IMG/VR virus record: IMGVR_UViG_3300034198_017445
Location: 1-64,000 of that record
From: a virus
Direction: 5' to 3' (one strand)
Length of the DNA: 64,000 bases
Position 1 is the first letter of the stretch, and each line of letters begins with the position of its first letter. Shown here piece after piece: positions 16,953 through 26,482 of the stretch. The notes beneath the pieces were generated by a model. The model saw nothing but the letters and a program-made list of their open reading frames with translations, ran no database searches and was not told the origin of the DNA. The position numbers and the translations under genes are program-made.

Positions 16953-17366
16953 ATGCGTACTGATGGCGAAGCAAACCTGGAAGCTGACGACTGGACAAAC
17001 CCGTTTGTGCGTGGGGCTGGCGAGTGTCCTGCGTTCGTGCAATCAAAGATTGGTCTGTATCCTTCGGTGTTCTATAAGTACCGTAGGATTGCTCCACGAA
17101 TGATCGAGAGGCTTCACAAGGAGTTTCGCGATAGCACGTCGAACAAAGATGCCGGAACTTCTATCGGAGTTGCGCAGCGAATCGTTTTCGAGCACGTTAC
17201 GTCGTGGTCGTTCGGTGAGTTGAGCCGAGAACGAATCGAGCAGTTGATACATCCGTTGCTGCTCAAGGTTTTCTGGCAAATCATGCAGTCGGACCCAACT
17301 GATCCGATTCCAGAAAAGTATTTACCAGAGTCGGAAGAGGATGCAGATAGCGACGAAAAAAAATAA
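16953..17366 (+). CDS. Tail assembly chaperone, upstream ORF (G-like)
   Basis: 137 residues, mostly helical, acidic C-terminal tail ending in Glu/Asp/Lys. It sits between tube and tape measure and ends in a run of eight A just before its stop, with the next ORF in the -1 frame. This is the layout of lambda G/GT, where two chaperone forms guide tape-measure assembly. A TACAAT box at 16912 may be a promoter element. Confidence 0.7.
   Translation: MRTDGEANLEADDWTNPFVRGAGECPAFVQSKIGLYPSVFYKYRRIAPRMIERLHKEFRDSTSNKDAGTSIGVAQRIVFEHVTSWSFGELSRERIEQLIHPLLLKVFWQIMQSDPTDPIPEKYLPESEEDADSDEKK
17357..17363 (+). other. Probable -1 programmed ribosomal frameshift site (A AAA AAA)
   Basis: The zero frame reads GAA AAA AAA TAA, so a slippery heptamer occupies the two codons before the stop. 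A -1 slip enters the frame of the ORF at 17366 without meeting a stop, making a fusion of about 275 residues. The pattern matches known G/GT frameshifts. Re-initiation at the overlapping TAATG is the alternative. Confidence 0.65.
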
Positions 17367-17782
17367 TGACATGGTTCGCGGTGTCGCTTTCAAACCCGGC
17401 GCTGGCATCGCGGCCATGTGATCTATGTCGGCAGATCATGTTCGACGAGGAAACTGGTATGCCGTATGAATCAAAGCCTGGATCCAAAACCAAGTATGAC
17501 GCTCGCGTCGGGAAGGTTCCCTGCGAGACGTCTATTGGTTGCAAGAAGGGGCATTGGAAAGACAAGCCTGATCTAAATCCTTCGCAGGAAGCTGTAATCG
17601 ACTTGTTCTATTCTTCGCGCGCCACGGGGGGAGCGTTTTTGTCTCGTGCCGAACGGCGCGATTGGTGGCTGCTTACTATTTTTGCGCGTCTTCAGGCCAT
17701 CTCCGAGGCAAACGAGAGATCCGCATCGTCGTCGCTTTTGAGTTGCATCACTGCGATGCAGACGGGGGCAGTCAATGGCTGA
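17366..17782 (+). CDS. Tail assembly chaperone, downstream ORF (T-like) with Cys cluster
   Basis: 138 residues if started at its own ATG (TAATG overlap); more likely made mainly as the C-terminal part of a -1 frameshift fusion. It contains four Cys (PCDLC, then VPCETSIGCKKG) that could bind zinc, and a helical C-terminal half. Overlaps the tape measure start by eight bases. Cys clusters are unusual but not unknown in this position. Confidence 0.65.
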   Translation: MTWFAVSLSNPALASRPCDLCRQIMFDEETGMPYESKPGSKTKYDARVGKVPCETSIGCKKGHWKDKPDLNPSQEAVIDLFYSSRATGGAFLSRAERRDWWLLTIFARLQAISEANERSASSSLLSCITAMQTGAVNG

Positions 17783-20126
17783 GAATGCTGAACGCGGCGT
17801 AACATTCTTGCTTCGTGCAAAGGCGGATCCTAGCTCGCGCACCGTCATCGAAAGTTTTGGGCATGATCTAAGTTCGGCGCAGTCGCAAATCGACAAGGCT
17901 GTCTCTACGACTGCTCGCAATGTCGAGACGGCTGTCGATGCCCAAAACGCAAGGACCAAGGCTGCGGTGGATGCTTCGATCTCTGAACGGCAGCGTGCTG
18001 TCGATAGGTCGATCAAGGATCAGCAGGAGGCTGAGGAAAAGGCGCTTAATGATCGCGCTTCGGCGATTCGTCAAAGCGAGTCTAAGATATCGGCTATCGA
18101 GATGGACCTTGAAAGCAAGTCTCTTGAGGAACTGGAGGCTATGCGAGAACAGCGGATTGCGCAGCGTCTTGCAAAGGAGGAGCAGAAGTACCTGGAAGCG
18201 ATGCAGGCTCGCATTGCTGCGGACAAGGCTTACGAGCAGATTTCTGACGCTGCTCAAAAACAAACGGTCGAGACGGGTCGTGCGTTGTCGAAGGAAGAAA
18301 TCGACATCATCAAGCAGATCCAGAAAGCTCGCGATACCTTGACTCGCGAGGCAGAGGCTTCTGAAAAGCGATGGACTTCGGTGCAAGAAGCGGAGTCAGA
18401 ACGGCGCTTAAATTCTGCCATCGTCGAAGCCAAAAAGAAGAAGTCTGTCCAGGACGAGCAGGACGAGGCTGTCAAGGCGTCGCATGAAAAGGTCGAGAAG
18501 CACCTGGAGGACATGAAAAACGCACTCAGCGGCGCTCTGCTTGCTTCTGGTCAGTTGGCGCGTGGTCTTGCTTTCCTCGGGCTCTCTGGCGAGAAGGAAG
18601 TCAATAGGCTCACCGAGGGGATCATTAAGTTGGTTGGTGCCCTGGATGCGTTTGAGGGTTTTGTTGGCACCGTCATCAAGATCGAAAAAGCGTACCGATC
18701 GTGGACGGCTGCAACGGTCGAGCAGGTCGCTGCAGAGCAATTGCTTGCTGCTGCTCGTGCTGGTGGTTCGGCGGTTGGCGCTGGCGTCTCGGGGGCTACC
18801 GGGGCTGTTCAGGCTGGTGCGGCAAAACGGGCTGGAAGCGCAGCGGCTGGTGGGCTCGTTGGCGAGGGTGTTGGTGGGGTTGCTGGTGGTCTTGCTGGGA
18901 CTGCGGTTGCTGGCGTCGGAGGAAAAATTGCTGGCACTGGACCGGTTGCTGGTGCGTTAGCTCGGTTGGCTGCGTTTGGGGATAGAGCGAAGGCTTTTGC
19001 TGCTCCTGTTGCTAGGGTCGCAGGAGGTTTGGCTGCGCGAGTCGCACCACCACTGGCTGCGCTTGCTGGTGGTTATGCGTTAGGAAGCGGAATCAGGAAC
19101 GCATGGGAGGAGTCGTCGATCGAGGACGATGTTTGGGGTGGTGCAACGAAGCTAGCCAAGAACGTGATTGATATGCCCACGTTCGGCTGGGGTTCGTACA
19201 TCATGGGCGAGAAGACTTTCGAGACGTCTCGCGATCGCAGACTGAAAAGCGAGGACAAGGATTTCAATCAGCGAACGGAAATCCTGAACGAAAAAAACAA
19301 AAGGGACGCGGCTGACGAGGAGTCGCTTGTCGCGCAGACAAAACAGAAACTCGAAATCCTGGAAGCTCAAGCCCAGGTTGAGAAGCATCTTCATGACCTA
19401 AAATTCAAGGACATGACGATCGACGAAAAGCGGCTGGATCTGACTTCAAGAATCGCCGATGCTACCAAGGAGGCTGCTACCGGAGACGAAAAGTCTCATG
19501 CTCGTGTCATCGATCTTTTGAACAAAAAACTGGAGACTGAGCATGCGATTTACTCCGTTCAAAAGACCGCAGCAGTTGAGCAAGAAAACACCGCTAGAAA
19601 ATTGCTCGATCTCGCGAACGCTAAACTTGAATCAGAAAAGTCTGCTCACGAGTCTGCCAAGGAACGCTTTGGTGGGATGTCAGCTAGTGAGCAACAGGAA
19701 ACGATTGACCTGTTTGCAAAGTTTCAGCAGGATCCTAAGTCGATGGATCCTGAGGCCATGCGAAAGATGGGCGGTCTTTCGAAGTCTATGGATGCCCAGA
19801 TCAAGGCTGAGAAGTTACGTCGCGCTGATGCGGCTGGCTTCGATCGAACGCTGGGTGCCAATGACGTAGCCGAAATCGCAAAGCTGGAGCACGAAATCAA
19901 AACCAAGTTGGAGGTCGACGTGCAGGCAAAGGCTGACGTGAGTGTCAAGCTGACGGCTGACTACGAAGCGATCGCTAAAACTGTAAACGAGCAGATCAAA
20001 GCCCAATGGAAAGACGTACTCGACTTGATGGCAAAACGTGTCATGGAAAACGAGTCGTCTATTCAAGATATCCTTAAAAGATTGAAGGATAGAAACATTC
20101 GCCTGACCAATGGAGGTATTCCATAA
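17775..20126 (+). CDS. Tail tape measure protein
   Basis: 783 residues. Long coiled-coil stretches rich in Ala, Glu, Lys and Gln cover about residues 30-250 and 480-700. A central Gly/Ala-rich hydrophobic region (about residues 320-430, with GVGGVAGGLAG) is typical of the membrane-interacting part. At about 0.15 nm per residue it would set a tail of roughly 115-120 nm. It follows the chaperone pair and precedes the distal tail genes. It runs inside the tube and is ejected with the DNA. Confidence 0.85.
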   Translation: MAENAERGVTFLLRAKADPSSRTVIESFGHDLSSAQSQIDKAVSTTARNVETAVDAQNARTKAAVDASISERQRAVDRSIKDQQEAEEKALNDRASAIRQSESKISAIEMDLESKSLEELEAMREQRIAQRLAKEEQKYLEAMQARIAADKAYEQISDAAQKQTVETGRALSKEEIDIIKQIQKARDTLTREAEASEKRWTSVQEAESERRLNSAIVEAKKKKSVQDEQDEAVKASHEKVEKHLEDMKNALSGALLASGQLARGLAFLGLSGEKEVNRLTEGIIKLVGALDAFEGFVGTVIKIEKAYRSWTAATVEQVAAEQLLAAARAGGSAVGAGVSGATGAVQAGAAKRAGSAAAGGLVGEGVGGVAGGLAGTAVAGVGGKIAGTGPVAGALARLAAFGDRAKAFAAPVARVAGGLAARVAPPLAALAGGYALGSGIRNAWEESSIEDDVWGGATKLAKNVIDMPTFGWGSYIMGEKTFETSRDRRLKSEDKDFNQRTEILNEKNKRDAADEESLVAQTKQKLEILEAQAQVEKHLHDLKFKDMTIDEKRLDLTSRIADATKEAATGDEKSHARVIDLLNKKLETEHAIYSVQKTAAVEQENTARKLLDLANAKLESEKSAHESAKERFGGMSASEQQETIDLFAKFQQDPKSMDPEAMRKMGGLSKSMDAQIKAEKLRRADAAGFDRTLGANDVAEIAKLEHEIKTKLEVDVQAKADVSVKLTADYEAIAKTVNEQIKAQWKDVLDLMAKRVMENESSIQDILKRLKDRNIRLTNGGIP

Positions 20127-20869
20127 TGCTGTTCTCCGTTGGTTCGGTTGTTCGACCAAACAACGAGGCGGTTGCTTCGATCTCGATCACTCCGGTGTAC
20201 GGTATGGATCGGGTGATGTCGTACTACATTGAGCGTTGGGACGTTACTGGTCGCATCGTCAATTGGCCGATAGCGACTCAGGATGTGACGACGGCTGCTC
20301 TTGCTCGGTTGAAAGCGGATATGCTTCAACAAAACGTCGACGTGAAGTTCTTGGCTGACGATGGGAAGGAGACCGCTTTCAATCTTCGCGCATCGCAATG
20401 CTTGCTTGGTCCGTATGTCACTGAGTATTCATTTCCAAATTCCCAGGAGGAAGTCTACGCGACTGGTCAGTTGTATCGCGTGCTGTACGAAGCAAGGTGC
20501 ATGCCTAGTGGGAACGCTTCGAACCTACTTGAGTTTAGCGAAACGGTTAGCTTGACTCAGGTTGGCGGTCGCCACATGGTGTACGTTGGTGGGTCTGTCA
20601 ATTTGCCGGAACGCCAGACTGGAATCCAAAACAAGACGTGGATGTACTCTCAGTCTGGTAGTGCCGTTGGGTTGACTGCGTATCCGTTTATCCCAAATGC
20701 GATATGGCCATTTGCCCTAACAAATCCAGATGGGGTGTCGCAGTCGCTTGTGAGTCCTGTTGTGGTTGGAAACACTCCGGGGCTGGATACGGAGTTTCGG
20801 ATATCGTGGGAGTACCAATTTGAGTGGGCGTATCCATTGCGTGGGTTGCCTCACAGGAGAACTATTTGA
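20126..20869 (+). CDS. Putative distal tail protein
   Basis: 247 residues, starts on the last base of the tape measure stop (TAATG). Beta-rich with a hydrophobic-aromatic C-terminus. First gene after the tape measure usually encodes the distal tail (Dit) protein. I see no decisive motif, so the call rests on order. Confidence 0.5.
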   Translation: MLFSVGSVVRPNNEAVASISITPVYGMDRVMSYYIERWDVTGRIVNWPIATQDVTTAALARLKADMLQQNVDVKFLADDGKETAFNLRASQCLLGPYVTEYSFPNSQEEVYATGQLYRVLYEARCMPSGNASNLLEFSETVSLTQVGGRHMVYVGGSVNLPERQTGIQNKTWMYSQSGSAVGLTAYPFIPNAIWPFALTNPDGVSQSLVSPVVVGNTPGLDTEFRISWEYQFEWAYPLRGLPHRRTI

Positions 20870-20870
20870 T

Positions 20871-22112
20871 ATGGCTACTAAGTATTGGGTTGGTCGGGCT
20901 GCTCGCGTCGCGCAAGTTTCCAAGATCGTTTTTTCGTCTGTGACTGTTTCGGCGACGTACACCATCACCATCAACGGAAAGTCCGTATCGGTTGTAGCAG
21001 CCACGACTGTGCTCGCTGATCTTGTTGCTTTGTTTGCGGGGGCTTGGTCGTCGTCTGCGGAGCCTGAGCATCAAGAGGTGACTCTGGCTGGTCGGTTCGA
21101 TCCAACGTTGTCTGGCGTGCAGCTAACGTGCAACACGACGGGAGTGGATTTTACTGTCTCTGCATCGGCGACTTCTGGGTCTGCAACTGTCACCACTCCA
21201 ACGGCAGCATCGGGTCCGAATTTTTGGAACGTTGCGGGTAATTGGAGTGGTTCGACATTGCCATCGGCAGCAGACGATCTTGTGTTGTCAAACAGCGACG
21301 TTTCGATTCTCTACGGGTTGACCGACACGACCAGTTACGCTTCGCTTACAATCGATGCGTCGTACACGGGAACGATCGGTTTGCCATCAAAGAATGAACG
21401 CGGGTATCCTGAGTATCGCACTCAGCACTTGACCCTCGGTTCGGGTTCTGCGATCACTGTGACGATCGGAAATGGAATCGGTTCGTTTTCTCCAATGATC
21501 AAGTTGGATTTTGGGGCGTCGAATGTTACTTACACACAGGTTGGGAGTTCTTCGTCTGCTTTCGGAACGTCTTCATCGGCGATTGAACTTCGCACGTCAT
21601 CGTCTGCGAGCACGTATCGTGTCTACGGTGGTTCGCTATCTGTTGTCTCTGGCAGCACCGCGACCATCACGACTCTTGATGTCATTCGTCGCGATCAATC
21701 CAATATTCCTAACGTAGTTACGTCAAATGCGATCACAATCACGACAGCCACGGTCATCGGCGGAAATGTCAAGATCTCGGGACCATGCACGACGCTTGTC
21801 GCGCGTGACGGGTCGGAGGTTACTACGGCGCAGGCTTCCGCAGCGGCGACGGTACGTGTCGGTTCCAGAGCAAGGATCGGATGGGAATCGTCCGGAGGAA
21901 TCACGACGAAACTGTTCGTAGAGGCTTTCGGGATAATCGATTTTGGTCGCGTTGCAACTTCGAAGACAATAGCTGCTTGTGATCTGTATGCCAGCGGTGC
22001 GATCTTGGATCCTTTGAACATCGCGACGTTCACTAATGGCATTGTTTTGCAAGCGTGCCGGTTGGCTGATGTTACTTTGGATGTTGGTATCGGAGTGACC
22101 ATCAATGCCTGA
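20871..22112 (+). CDS. Tail-associated beta-solenoid-like protein
   Basis: 413 residues from the ATG at 20871 (the frame is open upstream but overlaps the previous gene). Very rich in Ser, Thr, Val and Gly with repeated strand patterns such as ITITTATVIGGNVKISG and TLTIDASYTG, as in parallel beta-helices of tail spikes. Contains a WNVAGNWSG segment typical of carbohydrate-facing modules. Likely part of the tail tip or a spike. Overlaps the next gene by eight bases. Confidence 0.55.
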   Translation: MATKYWVGRAARVAQVSKIVFSSVTVSATYTITINGKSVSVVAATTVLADLVALFAGAWSSSAEPEHQEVTLAGRFDPTLSGVQLTCNTTGVDFTVSASATSGSATVTTPTAASGPNFWNVAGNWSGSTLPSAADDLVLSNSDVSILYGLTDTTSYASLTIDASYTGTIGLPSKNERGYPEYRTQHLTLGSGSAITVTIGNGIGSFSPMIKLDFGASNVTYTQVGSSSSAFGTSSSAIELRTSSSASTYRVYGGSLSVVSGSTATITTLDVIRRDQSNIPNVVTSNAITITTATVIGGNVKISGPCTTLVARDGSEVTTAQASAAATVRVGSRARIGWESSGGITTKLFVEAFGIIDFGRVATSKTIAACDLYASGAILDPLNIATFTNGIVLQACRLADVTLDVGIGVTINA

Positions 22113-23904
22113 TCCACAGGGAAGGCTGCGGTACGCTGGTGTTTGGTGCGATGGCGCGTTTTCTGTTCCGCGTACCCCATCGTGCAATCCAGACACGATC
22201 GTCGCCGACTTCAATCTGTCAAAGAATTTGCCTCAGGTTGGAGACATTGAAGTCTGGTACGGAAGTTCGTTCATCACGCTTCCGCGTTGTCGCTTGATCC
22301 GTCAGGAGGTTCAGACTTCGGATAGCGGTCGGATGTGGCGTTGCATTTTTCAGGATCGAAGGTGGGTATGGAACTACGCTTCGTCGATGGGAAACTTTTG
22401 CTATGCCAGCGGATTAAGTGATAACAACGGGTTCAAGCTAATATTTAATCAAGTTGAGATGATTGAGCTTTTGATTCGCTTGTTTGCTCAGCTTGGTGAT
22501 GTGCCAAATTTCAACATTGGCACTCGCATCAATGGTGCGTTCACAAACCCAACGGTTCACATGAACCTTGCGCCTGCAAGCGTTGCGCTGGCTACGCTGC
22601 TTGACAGCATCAGTGCTGTCGCTTGCCTGAATTGGAACAACTCAATCAGTGTTTTCACGACGAATACTGGCGATCCTCCACCGAACGACTCGCGTGTTTG
22701 CGAGTATGCGATATCGTCCGTTCCTCCTACCATTCCGGAGTTCTTGGCGATGTTTTCGGAGCCAACGGAATTCCTGACTGACATCCCGCTTTCGGCGGTT
22801 GGCTTTGATGTGACCAGCGCAGGGGCTCCTGACTACAACAATCCTAAGCCAATCGATCAACTGTCGTATTCACCTACCAGTGCTGGCAAGCCATGGGATC
22901 CACCGCACTTTAACAACGTTGATCCAACGTACCGTCAATTGGCTGTCGAGACCATCTTTCGGTTTTATCAAGTGCGGTATCGCAGGTCGAAGCTGCAGGT
23001 CGCCGTTCCGAACGTGCAGGCTGGATTGAAGCCTGGAAAGAAAGTATGGGAGTGGTTCAATCCAGACGACTTCGTTATTGGTGACTCCGACGACGAGTAC
23101 TCTCGGCTGTTGTATCCTGATGTCAAAGGCAAAGAGCCGATCCCAGAGATCTGGGGATTCTATTGCACGGGTGGGTACTCAAAAAACAACAATCTGACCC
23201 CACCGCCAGCAGCGATTGCTACCGACCAGATGAATCCCGCCTACACGTCACCCTATACGGCTGCGGGGGTGAACGCTCAGTATCCGTTGCTGGCTTACAC
23301 GGGAAAGTATCGGTTTGATCGAGCAGCCAATATGGTGATTTTCCAGAAGCCTGTTTACTACAACAACTCGAACCCTGTCACGCTTGGTGGTTTTGGTCCT
23401 ATCATTCCTGCGTTCTTAGTCATGCGCGCGTGGCATCATTTGAGGCGAAAGTATGACCGAGAAACAATGCGTCAGTTTTCGTTTATCCCTACGGGATCTC
23501 CGTTCGCAATTCCTGGGCTTGTGCAGCCAAGCCCGATGAATTCTCCGTTCTTTGTCTCTCCAAGAGTTTTGGAGTGCACCAAGTGGCCTAACTGGACGGC
23601 GTTGGTTGAGCAGCGTGCTCGTGATGTGTTCCAGCAATTTGCGATTAACAAATCGGCAACGGTTCAGTACAAAGGCTTTGCTTTCGACATCAACGTCAAC
23701 GGGTGCATCAAGGGTGTCCGGTTTGATTGTGGTCCTGCGGGGCATTGCACAACTACGGTTGCGTGGAACGAGGCGCAGGGTATTTTCTTCGACGACCATC
23801 GCTTGAAAGAAATCGAAGCATCGATGAAATTCACGGCGACTCAGATGCTGAGAGTTTTGAAGAAAAGCGGGTTGTATGATCTTTCAAATTCGGTGCAGCC
23901 ATGA
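22105..23904 (+). CDS. Large minor tail protein (candidate tail hub)
   Basis: 599 residues, mixed composition with many aromatic residues. The N-terminal third (DIEVWYGSSF, then an RDRRWVW-like aromatic region) and a middle helical part fit a baseplate hub of the gp27 type, but no motif is decisive. It lies in the position of the hub between distal tail and fibre-like genes. Confidence 0.5.
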   Translation: MPDPQGRLRYAGVWCDGAFSVPRTPSCNPDTIVADFNLSKNLPQVGDIEVWYGSSFITLPRCRLIRQEVQTSDSGRMWRCIFQDRRWVWNYASSMGNFCYASGLSDNNGFKLIFNQVEMIELLIRLFAQLGDVPNFNIGTRINGAFTNPTVHMNLAPASVALATLLDSISAVACLNWNNSISVFTTNTGDPPPNDSRVCEYAISSVPPTIPEFLAMFSEPTEFLTDIPLSAVGFDVTSAGAPDYNNPKPIDQLSYSPTSAGKPWDPPHFNNVDPTYRQLAVETIFRFYQVRYRRSKLQVAVPNVQAGLKPGKKVWEWFNPDDFVIGDSDDEYSRLLYPDVKGKEPIPEIWGFYCTGGYSKNNNLTPPPAAIATDQMNPAYTSPYTAAGVNAQYPLLAYTGKYRFDRAANMVIFQKPVYYNNSNPVTLGGFGPIIPAFLVMRAWHHLRRKYDRETMRQFSFIPTGSPFAIPGLVQPSPMNSPFFVSPRVLECTKWPNWTALVEQRARDVFQQFAINKSATVQYKGFAFDINVNGCIKGVRFDCGPAGHCTTTVAWNEAQGIFFDDHRLKEIEASMKFTATQMLRVLKKSGLYDLSNSVQP

Positions 23905-24449
23905 CGCTAGTTGAGCAGGTTCGTGAGTACGGTTTTGAAAACACGACGGGCGAGGAGATTCCTCCGTTTGCGTGCTTGGCTGTAACCAGTTCAACGACCG
24001 AGAACGGCTTCGTTCGATACGTCATTCGGAAGCCAAACTACGAGGACGAGCAAGCGCAGAATCCAGGAAGGCTTGTGTTCAACTCTGGGGCTGTTTGTCC
24101 GGTTGACGCGTGGGGTTCGTGTTCGTCTGACTTTCCGGCGATCGCTCTTGTGAACGAAGCGACCGAAGTGACCGAGGGTCAAATCATGGGACCGGTTGAG
24201 AACCAATGGTATCTTGGTCCCTACGGCAACGCTTTTGTGCTAAAGGCGAAAGAGATCAGTCGTGATGCGGTTGCAACCGATATCTATCCATGGCTGGTTG
24301 AGCCGTATGTCGCCGAGGTTGAGATTGTTCGCGTGACATCGGCTACTCCTACGGCTGGTTACTATTCTGGTGTCGTGGAGCGATTCGACAAGGCGACGCT
24401 CACTTGGATTGCTGTTCGAGACTGCAAGGTGAGGGATACGAACGCATGA
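23901..24449 (+). CDS. Minor tail protein
   Basis: 182 residues, overlapping its neighbours by four bases on each side. It contains TGEEIPPFACLAVTSS, close to a pattern common in small phage proteins that cap fibres or baseplates (a beta domain beginning with a Pro-Pro turn). Function inferred from operon position. Confidence 0.5.
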   Translation: MTLVEQVREYGFENTTGEEIPPFACLAVTSSTTENGFVRYVIRKPNYEDEQAQNPGRLVFNSGAVCPVDAWGSCSSDFPAIALVNEATEVTEGQIMGPVENQWYLGPYGNAFVLKAKEISRDAVATDIYPWLVEPYVAEVEIVRVTSATPTAGYYSGVVERFDKATLTWIAVRDCKVRDTNA

Positions 24450-26011
24450 CGATCCAAACACGGAGGTACGTCAGTGAGTTCATCGGTGTCGATGGCGCTC
24501 CGATCTACTCGGCTGAATGTCGCAATACGGTCACGATGGAAGACAATCGCTTCGTTGCTAAGTTCCTTGGTGTCGATGGTGGTGAGCCAATCTTTGGTGT
24601 TGCGCGGTGCGACTTCCCTTCCCTCGGGCGATATCCGATGCGGTTTGTTGGCGTTGACGGCGCTCCGGTTTACTCGATTGGTTGTTGCGTTCCGAGCTGC
24701 TACGAAATTTCGCCATTGGAGCGACCGGTCATAAGCAAGTCAGGATGGACGGCAAGTCCCTGGGGAACGAACCCATGTTGTCCGTGCATGGAGCTAGTGC
24801 CAGATACTCCGTTCGATCCGACTTACTGTTGCACTGACTACTTTTTAGACAAAACTTTGACCGGCGTTTCTGTCATGTCAGAGCGAGCGTATCGAACACA
24901 AAAGCCGAAGCATTTCCCTACCACTGGTGGCGTTACTCTATCGGAAGAACACTGCTGCGACGGCGCTCCGTTTGAGGTCGCTTCGACAACGCGAACGACC
25001 ACTCAACGAATCAGGTACAAGCTGCTTACTGAGTTCCAGCTTATTAAGATTGTGATTTGCATCTCAAAGAATTTAGTGACGTGCGGAAGCGATGCGCCTG
25101 CCATGAAATGGATCGTCAGTTCGCGATTTGTTTTTTCGTATCGGTCGTGGGCTACGATCGCTTTGAATGCTGACGTTGTTCACGTCAGGACTGTAACTCC
25201 TGGGACGTGTTTCACTCTCGGCGCTGCGGATGTTGACTGCTCTGCATCCACTACTGCTCCGTGCCATCCTGATGATTTCGATGACAACGTAAATTCTCCG
25301 ACTATCGGATTTGGGAACCAGCCAAATTTTATTTATCTGGGTGGTGGTTCGGATTCGTTTGAGCGGGTCAAGTTTTACGAAACGCTTCCAACGGAGACCA
25401 CTGTCAATTTCACCAATGCTGACGTTGGCGATGATTGCGAGTGGGATCGTTGCGGTCAGGCTGGGATTCTTGGAGATAGTTTTTGCGTCGACGTGACTTC
25501 AGTTCCTTCCGGAATACCAACGTGCTATTGCGAAAAGTCGTACACGTCGCCGACGACTACCTACACCGGGAATATCGTTTCGTCGTGTTGTGGGATTTGC
25601 TCAATAATCGTCGGATTGAATTACCCGTACACCGAAGTTACTAGGTGCGATGACCCAGAGTTTTTCTACTTGGATTGTATCGCAGGTTGTCAGTTCGATC
25701 CGTGCCCGACTTCAACGTATTCGTACTCTACTGTGACGGCTGATTCGCCGACTGCATGGGATCCATGCTTCCCAAACTGGAGAGACGAGTTTCCTGATTG
25801 CGTTGGGAATTCGTGGGGGTACATGCGAGCAAAGACATGCGCTGAGGATGCATCTTGCTTCTGGCCAGATTCGTGCGGTAGTTCGTGTGGATATCCCAAG
25901 TACGCTGGATTGGTTGCTATCTATCCGAGCCTTGTAACTACGGCTGAGTGTGATTTTTCTTCGCGCAGTTGTTGCCTGTCAGCACCTAGCTGGAACGTTT
26001 ACTTTGAGTGA
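24446..26011 (+). CDS. Cys-rich tail protein with triple N-terminal repeat
   Basis: 521 residues from the ATG at 24446, which overlaps the upstream stop. The first 85 residues hold three tandem copies of a unit like FIGVDGAPIYSAEC, FLGVDGGEPIFGVARC and FVGVDGAPVYSIGCC. The rest is unusually Cys-rich for a cytoplasmically assembled phage protein, with many CC and CxxC pairs, suggesting metal binding or disulphides formed after release. Probably a tail tip or adhesin. No known family recognised. Confidence 0.55.
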   Translation: MTIQTRRYVSEFIGVDGAPIYSAECRNTVTMEDNRFVAKFLGVDGGEPIFGVARCDFPSLGRYPMRFVGVDGAPVYSIGCCVPSCYEISPLERPVISKSGWTASPWGTNPCCPCMELVPDTPFDPTYCCTDYFLDKTLTGVSVMSERAYRTQKPKHFPTTGGVTLSEEHCCDGAPFEVASTTRTTTQRIRYKLLTEFQLIKIVICISKNLVTCGSDAPAMKWIVSSRFVFSYRSWATIALNADVVHVRTVTPGTCFTLGAADVDCSASTTAPCHPDDFDDNVNSPTIGFGNQPNFIYLGGGSDSFERVKFYETLPTETTVNFTNADVGDDCEWDRCGQAGILGDSFCVDVTSVPSGIPTCYCEKSYTSPTTTYTGNIVSSCCGICSIIVGLNYPYTEVTRCDDPEFFYLDCIAGCQFDPCPTSTYSYSTVTADSPTAWDPCFPNWRDEFPDCVGNSWGYMRAKTCAEDASCFWPDSCGSSCGYPKYAGLVAIYPSLVTTAECDFSSRSCCLSAPSWNVYFE

Positions 26012-26014
26012 TGC

Positions 26015-26437
26015 ATGAGAGTCGAACTGGGTTCTGGGGTCATTCCAAAAAAAGGCATCACGGTTATCAATCCGCCTGCATCTAGCGACGCGGTTGCTGC
26101 TCCCTTGGTTGGTCAAGCTCCTGGACGCATCGACCAAGCGGAGATGATCCGTCGCGCTGGGCGTCTTGCGTGGCAGTTTCTCCACGAGTACGTTGGCTGC
26201 GATCCTCAATGGTTCAAACTTTGGACGATTCTTATCCCTCGGGGCTGCGAGTGCGAGGAAGCGTTTGCAAAGATCGTAGTTGACTTTCCTCCTGACTTCT
26301 CATCCGACGATGCGTTCTGGGTCTGGGGTGTTATGGTTCATAACTTGGTCAATGAAAAGCTGATCAAGAAGGGCGACACTACGAAGCGGATCATTCCTAT
26401 CGACGAGGCTCGCTTTATTTGGAACCGTGCGGCTTAG
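26015..26437 (+). CDS. Hypothetical protein, last gene of the tail block
   Basis: 140 residues. A disordered first third (Pro/Ala-rich) and a helical second part containing WFKLWTILIPRGCECEEAF. It ends just before a late promoter. No motif recognised. Confidence 0.5.
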   Translation: MRVELGSGVIPKKGITVINPPASSDAVAAPLVGQAPGRIDQAEMIRRAGRLAWQFLHEYVGCDPQWFKLWTILIPRGCECEEAFAKIVVDFPPDFSSDDAFWVWGVMVHNLVNEKLIKKGDTTKRIIPIDEARFIWNRAA

Positions 26438-26442
26438 GTCTA

Positions 26443-26465
26443 TGTGCGCATCTCTGCGATAGGTT
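26443..26465 (+). promoter_or_regulatory. Late promoter motif, copy 4 (TGTGCGCA-N9-TAGGTT)
   Basis: Octamer and 9-base gap identical to the other three; the downstream hexamer is the most divergent. It precedes the membrane protein gene at 26483, so it probably times lysis genes. Confidence 0.6.
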
Positions 26466-26482
26466 TTCACCATGGAGGTGAC

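Noticed and set aside
18541-18985. Trp/Gly/Cys-rich + strand ORFs inside the tape measure gene
   Set aside because: They are out-of-frame readings of the Gly/Ala-rich tape measure segment.
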